From the NCBI GenBank assembly GCA_963736685.1, contig CAVTPZ010000034.1, positions 54,678 through 118,677 of the forward strand: a DNA stretch of 64,000 nt, in the 5' to 3' direction. Positions 39,826 through 50,400 of this stretch are shown piece by piece. A program made the position numbers and the translations under genes. Position 1 is the first letter of the stretch. Every line of letters begins with the position of its first letter. The notes beneath the pieces were generated by a model that did no database searches, was not told the DNA's origin, and saw only the letters and a program-made list of their open reading frames with translations. Origin of the DNA: DASUPK01 sp963736685 (GTDB taxonomy: Bacteria; Actinomycetota; Thermoleophilia; Solirubrobacterales; 70-9).

Positions 39826-41761
39826 GAGACGAAGGGTAGTGGCCGCCGCGCTCGCGGCCGGGGCGCTGTTGTGCGGGGTGGCGGCACCGGCGGCGGGCAT
39901 GGGAGTGGGGAGGCCAACCATCACCCGCATCTCGCCCAAGGTGATCGCGATTGTGCTGCCGTCGGACACCACGGTCGGGCAACTTGCCGCCGCGGGGCTC
40001 TCCCCGGGCCTGATGAGCACAGGCATCGGCGAGGTCCCGCAGAACCAGACCTACCTGGACATCTCGCAGGGGAACCGGGTCGCTGACGGGCTCTATGACC
40101 AGCCCCTGCCGACGCTCAGGAGCTTTCTCTTCCGGGTGCCGCACTGGCAGGACGTCGTGCAGCGGGCTGAAAACGCCCCAGCCGAGATCGTCCCCGGGCT
40201 GCTGGCGTCGAGCCTGCTGGCCGGCGGAATCCGCTCAGATGCGGCGCCCGCGGTGGGGTCCGTCCGGCTGATCGCCGCGCGCCGCGACGGCGACGTGGGC
40301 GTGTCGCACTTCGGCAGCTTCAGCGTCCGTGCATCGGGGATCCGGGGGGTTCGCAGGGCGGTGAGCGCGATGCCTGCTGACGGGCTTCTGGTCGCGCTCG
40401 CTGAGCCATCCCGCGGCCGTCAAACCGTGCCGATCGGGATCGCCGGTGACGGGTTCGCTGGGAACCTCACCTCGGACTCGACGCGCACCGACGGCTACGT
40501 CCTCTCAACGGACCTCGCACCGACGATCCTGCGGCGGTTCGGCCTGCCCGTCCCGGATCAAATGGACGGCGAGCCGATTCGCACCTCCGGAGGGATCGAT
40601 CCGGGCTCCATCGAGGACCTCGCTGATCGGATGCAGGTCATCCCCGACCGGCGGGCGCCGGCGGTGATTCTGAGCCTGGTCGCCTGGATCACGATTGCGG
40701 CGCTTGTCGGCCTGCTGTTCCCCACTGTGCGCAGGCGTGCGTCGGCCTGGGTGGCGCTCGCCTTTGCCTACATGCCGCTGATGCTGCTGGCCGGGGCGGC
40801 GATCGAGCCGGGGGCGGTGGCGGAGGGACTGCTCGTTGGATTCGGCGCCGCCGGGTTGGCGGCGGTGACCCTGGCGTTCGCTCGCGGATGGTGGGCGCTT
40901 GCGGTCGCCTGCGCGATCACGGTGATCGCGTACGCGATCGATGTCGTCGCCGGGTCCGAGCTCACGAGACTCTCTCTGCTCGGGCCGAACCCGATCTTCG
41001 GGGCGCGCTTCTACGGGATCGGGAATGAGCTGGAGGCCCTGATCGCGGTGATGGTGCCGGTGGGGATGGGGGCGGCATTGAGCGCCCGGGCCGACACTCG
41101 GAAAACCGGCAATGAACGGGCCGCCGTCGCTTTCTTGGGGATCGGTCTCCTCGCAGGCCTTGTTTTCGCCGTCGGCCGCTTCGGTGCCGACATCGGCGCG
41201 GCGATCGTGCTTCCCGTCGGTGCGGCCGTTGCGTCGGTATCGCTGTTCAGCGGGACGGTGCGGAGCAGTGCCGCTCCCGGCGGCCGTAATCCGCACAGTC
41301 GTGCTCTGGCGGCCGTGATCGCGGCGCCGATCACGCTGCTGGCTTTGATCGCCTTCATCGACCTGGTTTCAGGCGGGGGCTCGCACCTGACACGTACAGT
41401 CCTCGACGCCGGCGGCGCCAATGACCTCGCTGAAATCGCCCAGCGCCGCCTCGAGCTCTCGGCCCACGATTTCGCCCAGGCAGCCGCCAACCCCCTCTTC
41501 TGGCTCGTCATCGCCGGAATCTGCGTCTCTCTCGCCAAGTGGCGGCGAATCGACGCCTGGCTGAGGCCGGAGCCGCTCGCCCGCGCAGGCTTCCTCGGCG
41601 CCAGCGCCGCCGTGGCCGTGGGCGTGCTGGTGAACGATTCGGGAGCGACCTTTCTCGTGCTGGGATCGCTCGCCCTGGGGGCCACGCTCGCCTTCGCCTG
41701 GGCCCAGGCGCCAGGCACGGATCCGAAACCCATGCGTAATCGGGAAACCCCAGGCGGGTAA
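39812..41761 (+). CDS. multi-pass membrane protein with alkaline-phosphatase-like ectodomain
   Basis: 649 residues. It starts with a signal-like RPATRRRVVAAALAAGALLCGVAAPAAG, then an extracytoplasmic domain containing VPIGIAGDGFAGNLTSDSTR and YVLSTDLAPTILRRFGLPVPDQMDG, the late segment typical of alkaline-phosphatase-superfamily enzymes. The C-terminal half has about ten hydrophobic helices. Envelope phosphotransfer or polymer export is possible. The start is uncertain: GTG 39812 gives a basic n-region but overlaps the HemQ 5' end by 14 bases; GTG 39839 avoids that. Function unknown. Confidence 0.72.
   Translation: MRPATRRRVVAAALAAGALLCGVAAPAAGMGVGRPTITRISPKVIAIVLPSDTTVGQLAAAGLSPGLMSTGIGEVPQNQTYLDISQGNRVADGLYDQPLPTLRSFLFRVPHWQDVVQRAENAPAEIVPGLLASSLLAGGIRSDAAPAVGSVRLIAARRDGDVGVSHFGSFSVRASGIRGVRRAVSAMPADGLLVALAEPSRGRQTVPIGIAGDGFAGNLTSDSTRTDGYVLSTDLAPTILRRFGLPVPDQMDGEPIRTSGGIDPGSIEDLADRMQVIPDRRAPAVILSLVAWITIAALVGLLFPTVRRRASAWVALAFAYMPLMLLAGAAIEPGAVAEGLLVGFGAAGLAAVTLAFARGWWALAVACAITVIAYAIDVVAGSELTRLSLLGPNPIFGARFYGIGNELEALIAVMVPVGMGAALSARADTRKTGNERAAVAFLGIGLLAGLVFAVGRFGADIGAAIVLPVGAAVASVSLFSGTVRSSAAPGGRNPHSRALAAVIAAPITLLALIAFIDLVSGGGSHLTRTVLDAGGANDLAEIAQRRLELSAHDFAQAAANPLFWLVIAGICVSLAKWRRIDAWLRPEPLARAGFLGASAAVAVGVLVNDSGATFLVLGSLALGATLAFAWAQAPGTDPKPMRNRETPGG
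39833..39838 (-). promoter_or_regulatory. -10 box of the HemQ-like gene
   Basis: TACCCT on the minus strand ends 7 nt before GTG 39825, a leaderless arrangement that fixes the heme-protein start. It lies inside the 5' end of the divergent gene. Confidence 0.55.
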
Positions 41762-41808
41762 GTGAATGAGGTGTGACCTCCGCCACGAAGCACAACCAGC
41801 ACTACCGG

Positions 41809-41814
41809 TACCCT
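41809..41814 (+). promoter_or_regulatory. -10 box of the glycosyltransferase fusion gene
   Basis: TACCCT ends 6 nt before ATG 41821, supporting that start over an in-frame upstream codon at 41773. An inverted repeat GAGGT-GTG-ACCTC lies at about 41768-41780. Confidence 0.6.
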
Positions 41815-41820
41815 GGGCCA

Positions 41821-44151
41821 ATGCGCATTGCGCTCGTTTCGCCCTATTCCTGGACTTATCAGGGAGGCGTGAACAGGCACGTTGAGGCGCTGGCGGAGCA
41901 GTTCATCGCCCGGGGAGATCACGTTCGCGTGTTGGCCCCGTGGGATCCGCCCGGCCGCATCAGCAGCCGCCTGCACCGCTCCCAACCCGAGCTGCGGGAC
42001 GCTCCTGACTACCTGGTCCCGCTCGGACGCACGATCGGCTACGGGGCGAATGGCGCAGTCTCGAATCTCTCGTCCTTCCCGGAGGGCCCGATCGCCCTAC
42101 GTCGCGAGCTTCGCGCCGGCAACTACGACGTCGTCCACGTGCACGAGCCGCTCGCGCCGCTCGTCGGCTGGGACGCAATGACCTTCCGCGAGGCGCCGGT
42201 CGTCGGGACCTTCCACGCCTACTCCACCAAGGCCTTCCCGAACCACATCGCGACCCTGCTCGGCGCTCGCCGTCGGATGAACCAGCTGACAGCGCGGATC
42301 GCCGTCTCAGAGGCGGCCGCCTGGACGGGGCGCCGCTGGTTCGGCGGCGAGTACACGATCATCCCGAACGGCGTCGACATCGAGGCCGCGCCGCTGGGTC
42401 CGAAGGCTCCGAGCGACGAGCTCCGGCTGCTCTTCGTCGGCCGCGCGGAGGAGCGCAAGGGCCTGCCGGTCCTGCTCGCCGCCTTCCAGGCGCTCGTCGA
42501 GCATGTGCCCTCCAGGCTGACGGTGGTCGGTGCCGATCCGGAGGAGATCTCCCGCCGGGTCAGCGACCCGGATCTGATGCACCACATCGACGTGCTCGGC
42601 AAGGTGTCGGACTCGATTCTGTGGCGCCAGCTCGGCGAGGCGGACCTGCTCTGTGCGCCATCCCTCGCCGGCGAAAGCTTCGGCATGGTGCTGATCGAGG
42701 CGATGGCGGCCGGCACGGGCGTCGTCGCGTCGGCGATCGCCGGCTACAGCGACGTCGTCACCAACGGTGTCGATGGCATCTTGGTGCCCCCGGCTGACCC
42801 GCAGGCGCTCGCCGAGGAGCTCCAGCTGCTCGCGCACGAGCCCGAGCGAATTCGCGCAATGGGCGAGGCCGGCCGCCGCAGCGCCGCGCGCTACGCCTGG
42901 CCGCGGATCGCCGATGAGGTCACCGAGGTCTACGAGCGGGCGATCGAGCCAGCACCTGCTGCGATCTGGCCGCCCGAGGCCTACGCCCGGCGAAGCGGAA
43001 TGGTGCGGATCGACGGTGGGCCGAAGCGCCCCGCGAAGCGGCTGCCCTCCCTGGAGCCGGCTGCGCACGACACCGGCGGCCGCGGCAAGCGCGTCGCCCG
43101 CAAGGCGGGTGTCGCGATCGCCGGCGTGCTCGGCCTCGGCCTGACGGCCCTGGCCGCCCGGCGCATCGGCGTCGACCAGGTCGCGAGCAACATCATCGAC
43201 TCCGACTTCAAGTGGGTCTTGATCGCGTGCCTCCTGATGGTGGCCGCGATGTTCGCTCGCGCCGCCTCCTGGGTCGCGATCGCCCGGGCGGCTCTGCCCC
43301 GCTACCACGTGCGCCGTCGCGACGTGACCTCGGCGACGATGATCGGGGTGCTGATGTCCGCGACCCTTCCGGCACGGCTCGGCGAGCCCGCCAGGGCGAT
43401 GGTCCTCTCCCGGCACGTCGGGCGCATACGCCAGACCTTCCCCGTTCTGATCGGCACTCTCGTCTCCCAGACGGCGCTCAACATCCTGGCGTTGGTGCTC
43501 CTCGGCGGGATCATCGTCTCGACGACCGATCTCTTCCAGGCGAGCACGCAGAAGCTGTTCTTGGTCTCCACCGCGCCGCTGCTGGTTTTGCTGGCGGTGC
43601 TGATGGCGCCGTCCGTGGTCAAGGTGAACGGCCAGGGACGGATCGCGCGGGCCATCCAGGCGGTCCGCGGAGCGCTGCAGCAGGCCCGCAAGGGCCTGAC
43701 GGTCTTCCGCGATCCGCGCAAGGGCACCTTCGCCGCGGTTGCGCAGCTCTTCGCCTGGTTCCTGCAGCTTCTCGCCTGCTGGGCGCTGTTCGCGGCGCTC
43801 GGCCTGGACCATCAGGTCGCGATCGGCGCTGCGGCGGCCTGCCTGTTCGCCGTCAACGTCACGGCGGTCGTACCGGCCACGCCGTCCAACATCGGCATCT
43901 TCCAGCTCGCGATCATCAGCGTGCTGCACCAGGGATTCGGCATCAACGCCGCCGACGCTCTGGCCTACGGCGTCATTCTTCAGGCCGTCGAGATCGCGAC
44001 CGCCGTCGCCCTCGGCGTTCCGGCGCTCGTGCGCGAGGGCGTCACCTGGTCGGACATGCGCGTCCGCGCCATGGCCGCCGCTCCGGTGCAGCTCTCCGAG
44101 CGCCCTCGGAGACGTGAGCGCCGGGCCGAGCCCGAACGCGTCTCGGCCTAG
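41821..44151 (+). CDS. GT4 glycosyltransferase fused to flippase-like (LPG-synthase TM/UPF0104) domain
   Basis: 776 residues, two parts. Residues 1-380: PimA-like GT4 enzyme with MRIALVSPYSWTYQGGVNRHVEALAEQF, VVGTFHAYSTKAF, FVGRAEERKGLPVLLAAF and the nucleotide-sugar motif LAGESFGMVLIEAMAAGTGVVAS. Residues about 440-745: seven to eight membrane helices of the UPF0104/AglD-type, with IGVLMSATLPARLGEPARAMVLSRHVG and NVTAVVPATPSNIGIFQLAIIS. The fusion suggests one protein glycosylates a lipid carrier and moves it across the membrane, as in phosphatidylinositol mannoside assembly. ATG 41821 is leaderless (TACCCT 6 nt upstream). Confidence 0.88.
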   Translation: MRIALVSPYSWTYQGGVNRHVEALAEQFIARGDHVRVLAPWDPPGRISSRLHRSQPELRDAPDYLVPLGRTIGYGANGAVSNLSSFPEGPIALRRELRAGNYDVVHVHEPLAPLVGWDAMTFREAPVVGTFHAYSTKAFPNHIATLLGARRRMNQLTARIAVSEAAAWTGRRWFGGEYTIIPNGVDIEAAPLGPKAPSDELRLLFVGRAEERKGLPVLLAAFQALVEHVPSRLTVVGADPEEISRRVSDPDLMHHIDVLGKVSDSILWRQLGEADLLCAPSLAGESFGMVLIEAMAAGTGVVASAIAGYSDVVTNGVDGILVPPADPQALAEELQLLAHEPERIRAMGEAGRRSAARYAWPRIADEVTEVYERAIEPAPAAIWPPEAYARRSGMVRIDGGPKRPAKRLPSLEPAAHDTGGRGKRVARKAGVAIAGVLGLGLTALAARRIGVDQVASNIIDSDFKWVLIACLLMVAAMFARAASWVAIARAALPRYHVRRRDVTSATMIGVLMSATLPARLGEPARAMVLSRHVGRIRQTFPVLIGTLVSQTALNILALVLLGGIIVSTTDLFQASTQKLFLVSTAPLLVLLAVLMAPSVVKVNGQGRIARAIQAVRGALQQARKGLTVFRDPRKGTFAAVAQLFAWFLQLLACWALFAALGLDHQVAIGAAAACLFAVNVTAVVPATPSNIGIFQLAIISVLHQGFGINAADALAYGVILQAVEIATAVALGVPALVREGVTWSDMRVRAMAAAPVQLSERPRRRERRAEPERVSA

Positions 44152-44190
44152 CCGCACAGCTCACCGCCCCGACTGCGCGAAAATACCCTC

Positions 44191-47100
44191 GTGGCAGCGA
44201 GGAACGCCCTTTGTCCGGTCCTGATCCGTCGGGACGACGAATTGGCCGTGCTGGAGGACGCGCTGCTCGCCGCGCGGCGCGGCGAGAGCCGCTTCGTCGC
44301 TCTCGCCGGCGAGGCGGGCATCGGCAAGACGAGGCTCGCGCGCGAACTCGCCGGGGAGGCCCGTGAGCTTGGCTGCACCGTTCTCGCGGGGGCCTGCAGC
44401 GACGCGGAGCTCACGCTGCCGTACCTGCCATTCCTCGAGGCGATCGGCAATTACCTCGACGTGACCGACACCGACCGACTCGGCGACGAACTCGGGCCCA
44501 GCGTCGCGGAGCTCGCTCAGATCTTTCCGCGGCTGGCATCGGGAGCCGCCGCGGAGCAGTCACCCGATCCGGGCCAGGCGAAGCTCCGGTTGTTCGAGGC
44601 GATCGTCTCGCTGCTGGCGCTGCCGGCCCGTGAGAGCACCCTCCTGCTGGTGATCGAGGACGTCCATTGGGCTGATGCGTCCACCAGGGAGCTGCTCGAC
44701 TATCTCGCCCGCCGCCTCACCGATCTCCCCACGCTCATCCTCGTCACCTACCGGCGAGACGAGCTCAACCGCCGGCACCCGCTGATGCCGGTCCTCCAGG
44801 GCTGGCGGCGCTCGGGGGTGGCGGACGTCGTCGAGCTGGAGACCCTCTCGGCGGACGGCGTGGGTGAGATGCTCAACGCCACCCTCGGACAGGAGTCGGT
44901 TGACGCCGAGCTGCGCACTCTCATGGTGGAGCGCAGCGGAGGCAACCCGTTCGTGCTCGAGGAGATGCTTCGCGAGGTGGTCGACGCAGCCGGGCGCCGC
45001 GGCGCGGCCCGGGAGCTGAGCGGCACACCCCTGCCTGAGACCGTGCGTCACGCGATCCTGCTCCGCGTTCAGCGCCTCGAGGACGACCAGGTCGCGGTGC
45101 TGGAGACCGCTGCGATTCTCGGCCGGAGCTTCGATGCGGAGACGCTGCTCGCCGTTTCGGGCGGGCCGGAGAGCGTGGTGCACGCCGCCCTGGATGCCGC
45201 GATCACCCAACAGCTGCTGGAAGAGGATCCCTCGCGGCCGGCTCGCTACCGCTGGCGGCATGCGCTGACCCAGGAGGCGATCTACGCCGAGACGGTCACG
45301 CCGCGTCGCCAGGCGATTCATTCGCGGGCGGCCGATGCCCTGGCGGGGAGCGCCGATGCTCACCCGGTGGAGCTCGCCAACCACCTGCTCGGTGCCGCCC
45401 GCTTCGAGGAGGCTGTACCGGTCTGCCTGCAGAGCGCCGAGGAGGCCGAGGCCACTCTCGCCTTCGGCGAGGCGGTCTCGATCCTGGAACGGGCGCTGCC
45501 CTACGTCTCGGACCCACTCGACAACGCGCGGGTGCTCTGCCGGATCGGAACCGATCATCAGCGCAACGGCGAGCCGGCGACGGCAGTCGGCTACCTGACC
45601 TCGGGCATCGAAGCCCTGGAGGAGCACGGGGAGGAGCTCGAGGCGTCGCATCATCGCCTCATCCTCGGCCGCTGCCACTGGGAGTCCGAGCGCCCCGACG
45701 CCGCCCGCGCGGAGTACGAGCGCGCTCTCACTGTGCTCGAGCCCGCCGGGCCCTCTGCCGATCTGGCCATGGCCCACCAGCGCCTCGCCGGGATGGCGGC
45801 ATTTGAGCTGGACTACCGGGACTGCCTGGCCTCGGCGAAGCGTGCAGTCGAGATCGCAGAGCAGGTGGGCGCCGACTACGAGCGCGTCTGGTCGCTGGGA
45901 TTCGTCGCCCTCGGCTATATCGACGGCGTCGAGCAGGCCCGCGGCCTGGCGCTGATGGACACCTGCTTCAGCGAGGCTCGGGACAAGGGCTATTCCCAGA
46001 TCGCGAGCAACATGGCCTGGAACACGATCTGGACCCGTACACACATGATGCTGGGGGAGCTCGAGGAGTGGCTGGAGCGGCTCGAGTCGCTGCCTTTCTA
46101 CGCCCGGTTCGGCCGGCGCTCCGGCGATCTCCTCTGCCGCTGCTACATCGAGACCGTCCGCGGAGACCTCGAGACGGCGCTCGCCGATGGCGAGGCCGCG
46201 GGCCGCCACCACGGGCGACTCGGCTTCGGGAAGATGGAATGGAGGGCGCACATTCAGACCGCGTGGATCCTGGCCGAGCTCGGCCGCGGCGAGGCCGCCG
46301 CCGGTGTGCTCCCCCCGGTCTCTACGAGGACGGAGCTCCAGGACATCATCTACGACGCGGCCGCCCGGATCCGGGTGGCCGAGAGCCTCGGGCGAACCGA
46401 CGACGCGCTCGAGGTCGCCGAGGAGATCGCCGAGAACACGGAGAACCTGGGGACGTACCGGGAGACGCTGGCGCTGGCGGCCCAGGTGCTTGCCGCTCAG
46501 GGCCGTCAAGACCTGGTGGAGAGCCTCGCCGCCGCTGCACGGGCCCACCCCACGGAGGCTGGCGCCGCCTACCTCGACGAGATCGAGGGCCTGCTTGCGC
46601 TGGCGCGCGGGGACGCGAAGCGGGCCGCCGACAGCTTCGACGTGATCGTGCGCGCCGCTGCCGGTGCCGGCTATCCGCTAGTCGAGCTGCGAGCCAGGAA
46701 CGAGCGCGCCAGGGCATGGGCGGCCGGTGGACGCTCGGAGGAGGCCGCGGGCGAATTGCGCGCGATCGTCGAGGAAGCGGAGCGAATCGGTGCGCTGCTT
46801 ATCGCCCGCGAGGCTCGAGAGGAGGCTGCCGGCCTCGGTGTGGAGCTTCCGCCCCCGCCCGAAATCGTGGGCGACACCCCTGCTGAACCGGTGGTGCCGC
46901 ACGGCGAGCGCCTAGTCACCTCCCTGTTCGCCGATGTTCGCGGCTACTCCGAGCTCAGCTCCAACCTGCCTCCGGATGAGCTCACAGAGCGGATGCGGAT
47001 GCTCTACCGGCTGGCGCGGGTGGCGGTGGAGCGGCGCAAGGGGATCATCGACAAGTTCGCGGGTGACGCGGTGATGGCGACCTTCAACGCCTCCGGCAGT

Positions 47101-47454
47101 CGCGTCGACCACACGATCGATGCGCTGGACGCGGCGTTTGCGCTGCGCGACCGGGCCGCTTCGATCGATCTCCCACTCGGGATAGGGATCTCGGTCGGGC
47201 CGGCGATCGTGGCGAGGGGAGTGTCCGACGCCAACCTCTCCGTCAGCGGGGAGGCCACCAATCTGGCCGCCCGGCTACAGGCCGCCGCGGGCCCAGGGGA
47301 GATCTTGCTGAGCGCCGACGCCCACCGAAGGGTCTCGTCCCTCCTCGCGGAGCGCAGTCTGAGCGCGACGGAGGAGCGGCTCGAGCTGAAGGGGTTCCCC
47401 GTGGCCCAGGTCGCCTACCGCCTCGGTGCGGACGAACGGGCCGCCGTCGGCTAG
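44191..47454 (+). CDS. AAA ATPase-TPR protein with C-terminal adenylate/guanylate cyclase
   Basis: 1087 residues. N-terminal AAA module: Walker A GEAGIGKT, Walker B LLLVIEDVHWAD. A long TPR/helical region follows (about 370-880). The C-terminal class III cyclase has VTSLFADVRGYSELSS (first metal Asp), DKFAGDAVMATF (substrate Lys and second Asp) and SGEATNLAARLQAAA (Asn and Arg), so all catalytic positions appear present. Most relatives carry the cyclase at the N-terminus; here it is last. Likely an ATP-gated sensor making cyclic AMP. GTG 44191 is the only early start. The stop shares CTAG with metH. Confidence 0.85.
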   Translation: MAARNALCPVLIRRDDELAVLEDALLAARRGESRFVALAGEAGIGKTRLARELAGEARELGCTVLAGACSDAELTLPYLPFLEAIGNYLDVTDTDRLGDELGPSVAELAQIFPRLASGAAAEQSPDPGQAKLRLFEAIVSLLALPARESTLLLVIEDVHWADASTRELLDYLARRLTDLPTLILVTYRRDELNRRHPLMPVLQGWRRSGVADVVELETLSADGVGEMLNATLGQESVDAELRTLMVERSGGNPFVLEEMLREVVDAAGRRGAARELSGTPLPETVRHAILLRVQRLEDDQVAVLETAAILGRSFDAETLLAVSGGPESVVHAALDAAITQQLLEEDPSRPARYRWRHALTQEAIYAETVTPRRQAIHSRAADALAGSADAHPVELANHLLGAARFEEAVPVCLQSAEEAEATLAFGEAVSILERALPYVSDPLDNARVLCRIGTDHQRNGEPATAVGYLTSGIEALEEHGEELEASHHRLILGRCHWESERPDAARAEYERALTVLEPAGPSADLAMAHQRLAGMAAFELDYRDCLASAKRAVEIAEQVGADYERVWSLGFVALGYIDGVEQARGLALMDTCFSEARDKGYSQIASNMAWNTIWTRTHMMLGELEEWLERLESLPFYARFGRRSGDLLCRCYIETVRGDLETALADGEAAGRHHGRLGFGKMEWRAHIQTAWILAELGRGEAAAGVLPPVSTRTELQDIIYDAAARIRVAESLGRTDDALEVAEEIAENTENLGTYRETLALAAQVLAAQGRQDLVESLAAAARAHPTEAGAAYLDEIEGLLALARGDAKRAADSFDVIVRAAAGAGYPLVELRARNERARAWAAGGRSEEAAGELRAIVEEAERIGALLIAREAREEAAGLGVELPPPPEIVGDTPAEPVVPHGERLVTSLFADVRGYSELSSNLPPDELTERMRMLYRLARVAVERRKGIIDKFAGDAVMATFNASGSRVDHTIDALDAAFALRDRAASIDLPLGIGISVGPAIVARGVSDANLSVSGEATNLAARLQAAAGPGEILLSADAHRRVSSLLAERSLSATEERLELKGFPVAQVAYRLGADERAAVG

Positions 47455-50400
47455 GCCGGCTGCGGTTCGCCGGCGTCGGTCGACTCGGCGTCGACCGCCC
47501 CGTCGCGCGGGTCCGCCTCCGGTGGCAGCTCGCCGCCCCGGTCGGTGCCCGCGATCAATTCGTCGGGAGCCCGGTCCTTCGGAATGAAGCCGGACTTCAT
47601 GCCGAAGTAGACGGCCTGCGGATGGTGGGCGACGATCGCCACCGTCGACTGCTCGGGCATCACCGCGTAGCCGTCCGAGAGCGTCATCCCGATCTCCTCG
47701 AGGCCGAGCAGGCGCCAGACCTTCTCGTGCTCGGATTGGTCGGGGCAGGCGGGGTAGCCCCACGAGTAGCGGCGCCCCTGGTCGGGGTCGATGCCAAGCT
47801 CGCTCCGGACCCGCGAGTGCAGCCACTCCGCGAGCCCCTCGGCCGACTGCACGCCCAGTCCGTGGACGTAGAGCTGCTCGGCGAACTCGCCATCGTTCTC
47901 CAGCTTCGCCATCAGCTCGGTGACGTCGGGGCCGACGGTGACGCCCTGGAGGGCGACCACGTCCCGTTCACCGGGCTCCAGCTCGTCCAGGGGGCGGAAG
48001 AAATCGGTCAGGCAGATCCGGTCATGCCCGGGCTGGCGGGGGAAGACCAGCCGCTCGAGCTCGCGCTCGGGGTCCTTCGGATCGAAGACGATCAGCTCGT
48101 TGCCCTCTGCGGCGCACGGGAAGTAGCCCAGCCGGGCCCGCGGACGGAGGTAGCCCTGCTCCCGCCACATGCGCTCGAGGCGAGGGGCGAAGCCCTCCTC
48201 GCCGTCGTGTCCCTCGACGATCTGCCGCCACTCCTCGCCCTTCTTGCCGCGGCCGCCCCAGTGGAGCTTGAAGAGCACGTGGCGATCGAGGTGGGGGAAG
48301 ACGTCGTCGAGGTCCACCTCGATTTCGCGGGCGCCCCAGAACGGCGGCTCGGGTATCGGGGCGTCGGTTCGCGCCGTCGAGCGCACGCTGTCGTCGGTGG
48401 TCGGTGGAGCGTCGTCCGGCTTCTCGCCCCTTTCGCGCAGCTCCTTCGCCTCCGAGCGAATCCGCTCGACCAGCGCCGAGCGCGCGTCGCCATCGATCAG
48501 CTCGTCCATCGTGTCGAGGCCCGCGAAGGCGTCCTTGCAGTAGAAGACGCCCGGCGCATAGACGTCGTCCGAGTCCCTGCCGCCCGGATAGAGGAGACGG
48601 CGGCCGAAGTCGCGGTTGATCGCGGCGCCGCCGACCAGGACCGGAAACTCGAGGCCCCGCTCGTGCAGCTCCTGCACGCAGATCGGCATCTGCTTGGAGG
48701 TCGAGACCAGCAGGGCGGAGAGGCCGATCGCGTCGGCCTCGTGCTCGACAGCGGCGGAGATGATGGTGTCGACCGGCACCTGCTTGCCGAGGTCGACCAC
48801 CGTGTAGCCGTTGTTGGTGAGGATCGTGTTGACGAGCGATTTGCCGATGTCGTGGACGTCCCCGAACACCGTCGCGATCACGACCTTGCCCTTGGTGTGG
48901 CCATCGATGCGCTCGAGATAGTTCTCGAGCTGCGCGACCGCGCGCTTCATCACCTCGGCGGACTGCAGGACGAACGGCAGGATCAGCTCGCCCGCGCCGA
49001 ACTTGTCCCCGACCTCCTTCATCGCCGGCAGCAGCACCTCGTTCAGCGTCGGAACCGCGCCGATCTTCTCCACCGAGCGGTCGATCCAGTCCTCGACACC
49101 GTCCTTCTTTCGGTGGAGGATCATCCAGTGGAGCGCCTCCTCGGGCTCCATCCCCTCGGTCGGGTCGCCGGCCGTCTCCTCGGCCTCGTCGCCCTTCTCC
49201 TCGAAGTGGGCGATGAACTTCTCGAGCGCATCCTCCGAGCGGTTGAAGACCAGGTCGTCGGTGAGCTCGCGCTCGGACTCGGGGATCTCGCCGTAGGGGG
49301 TGATGTGGTTAGGGTTGACCATCGCCAGGTCGAGGCCCGCCTCGACGCAGTGATGGAGGAAGACCGAGTTGAGCACCGCTCGCGCGGGCGGCGAGACGCC
49401 GAAGGAGACGTTCGAGACGCCCAGGGAGGTCTTCACCCCCGGGATCTCGGCCTTGATCCGGCGAATGCCATCGATCGTCTCGATCGCGGACGGGCGCCAC
49501 TCCTCGTCGCCCGTGGTGAGGGTGAAGGTGAGGGCGTCGAAGATCAGGGCCTCGGGATCCAGGCCGTGCTCGTCACAGCAGAGATCGCGAATCCGCTGGG
49601 CGACCTCGAGCTTGCGGTCGGCGGTCTTGGCCATGCCGACCTCGTCGATGGTGAGGGCGATCAGCGCCGCGCCGTGGGCCTTCGCGAGCGGGGCGACGCG
49701 GTCGAGCTTGTCCCGGCCTGCCTCGAGGTTCACCGAGTTGACGATCGCCCGCCCGGGGATGCGTTCCAGCGCCGCCTCGATCACCTCCGGCTCTGTGGAG
49801 TCGACCTGGATCGGCGACGGCTGGGTGAGCGAGATTCGCTCCACGACCGTGCTCATCTGGACGTCCTCGTCCTGGCGTTCCGTGAGCGCGACGCAGACGT
49901 CGAGCACGTGGGCGCCGCCGGTCACCTGGTCCTCGGCGACCTGGACGAGGCCGTCGTAGTCGTCGGCCAGCAGCAGCTCCTTGGCGGCGCGCGAGCCCTG
50001 TGAATTGACGCGCTCGCCCACCAGGGTCGGGCGCGGCTCCTGGACGAGCGGGGTGGAGGTCATCATGCTCGAGACCTCCACAGGGGGGCGGTCGGGGCGC
50101 GGACCAGGCGTGCGACCGTCCACGCGCTCCCGGATCGCCCGGATGTGCTCGGGGGTCGTGCCGCAGCAGCCGCCGACGATGCCGACGCTGTAGCGCTCCA
50201 CGAACTCGCCAAGCGTTGCGGCCAGCGGCTCGGGCTGCTCCGGGAAGATCGTCTCTCCATCGGGTCCCTGAAGGGGCAGCCCGGCGTTCGGGATGCAGTG
50301 GACGGGAAGGTGCGAGGCTTCGCCGAGGAAGCGGATCGCGTCACGCATGTCCTCGGGGCCGGTCGAGCAGTTCAGCCCGATCACCTGGACGTCGAGCGCG

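Noticed and set aside
44560..46548. Long antisense open frame (662 codons) inside the AAA-cyclase gene
   Set aside because: It is an artefact of high GC; the plus strand carries Walker, TPR and cyclase motifs across the whole interval.
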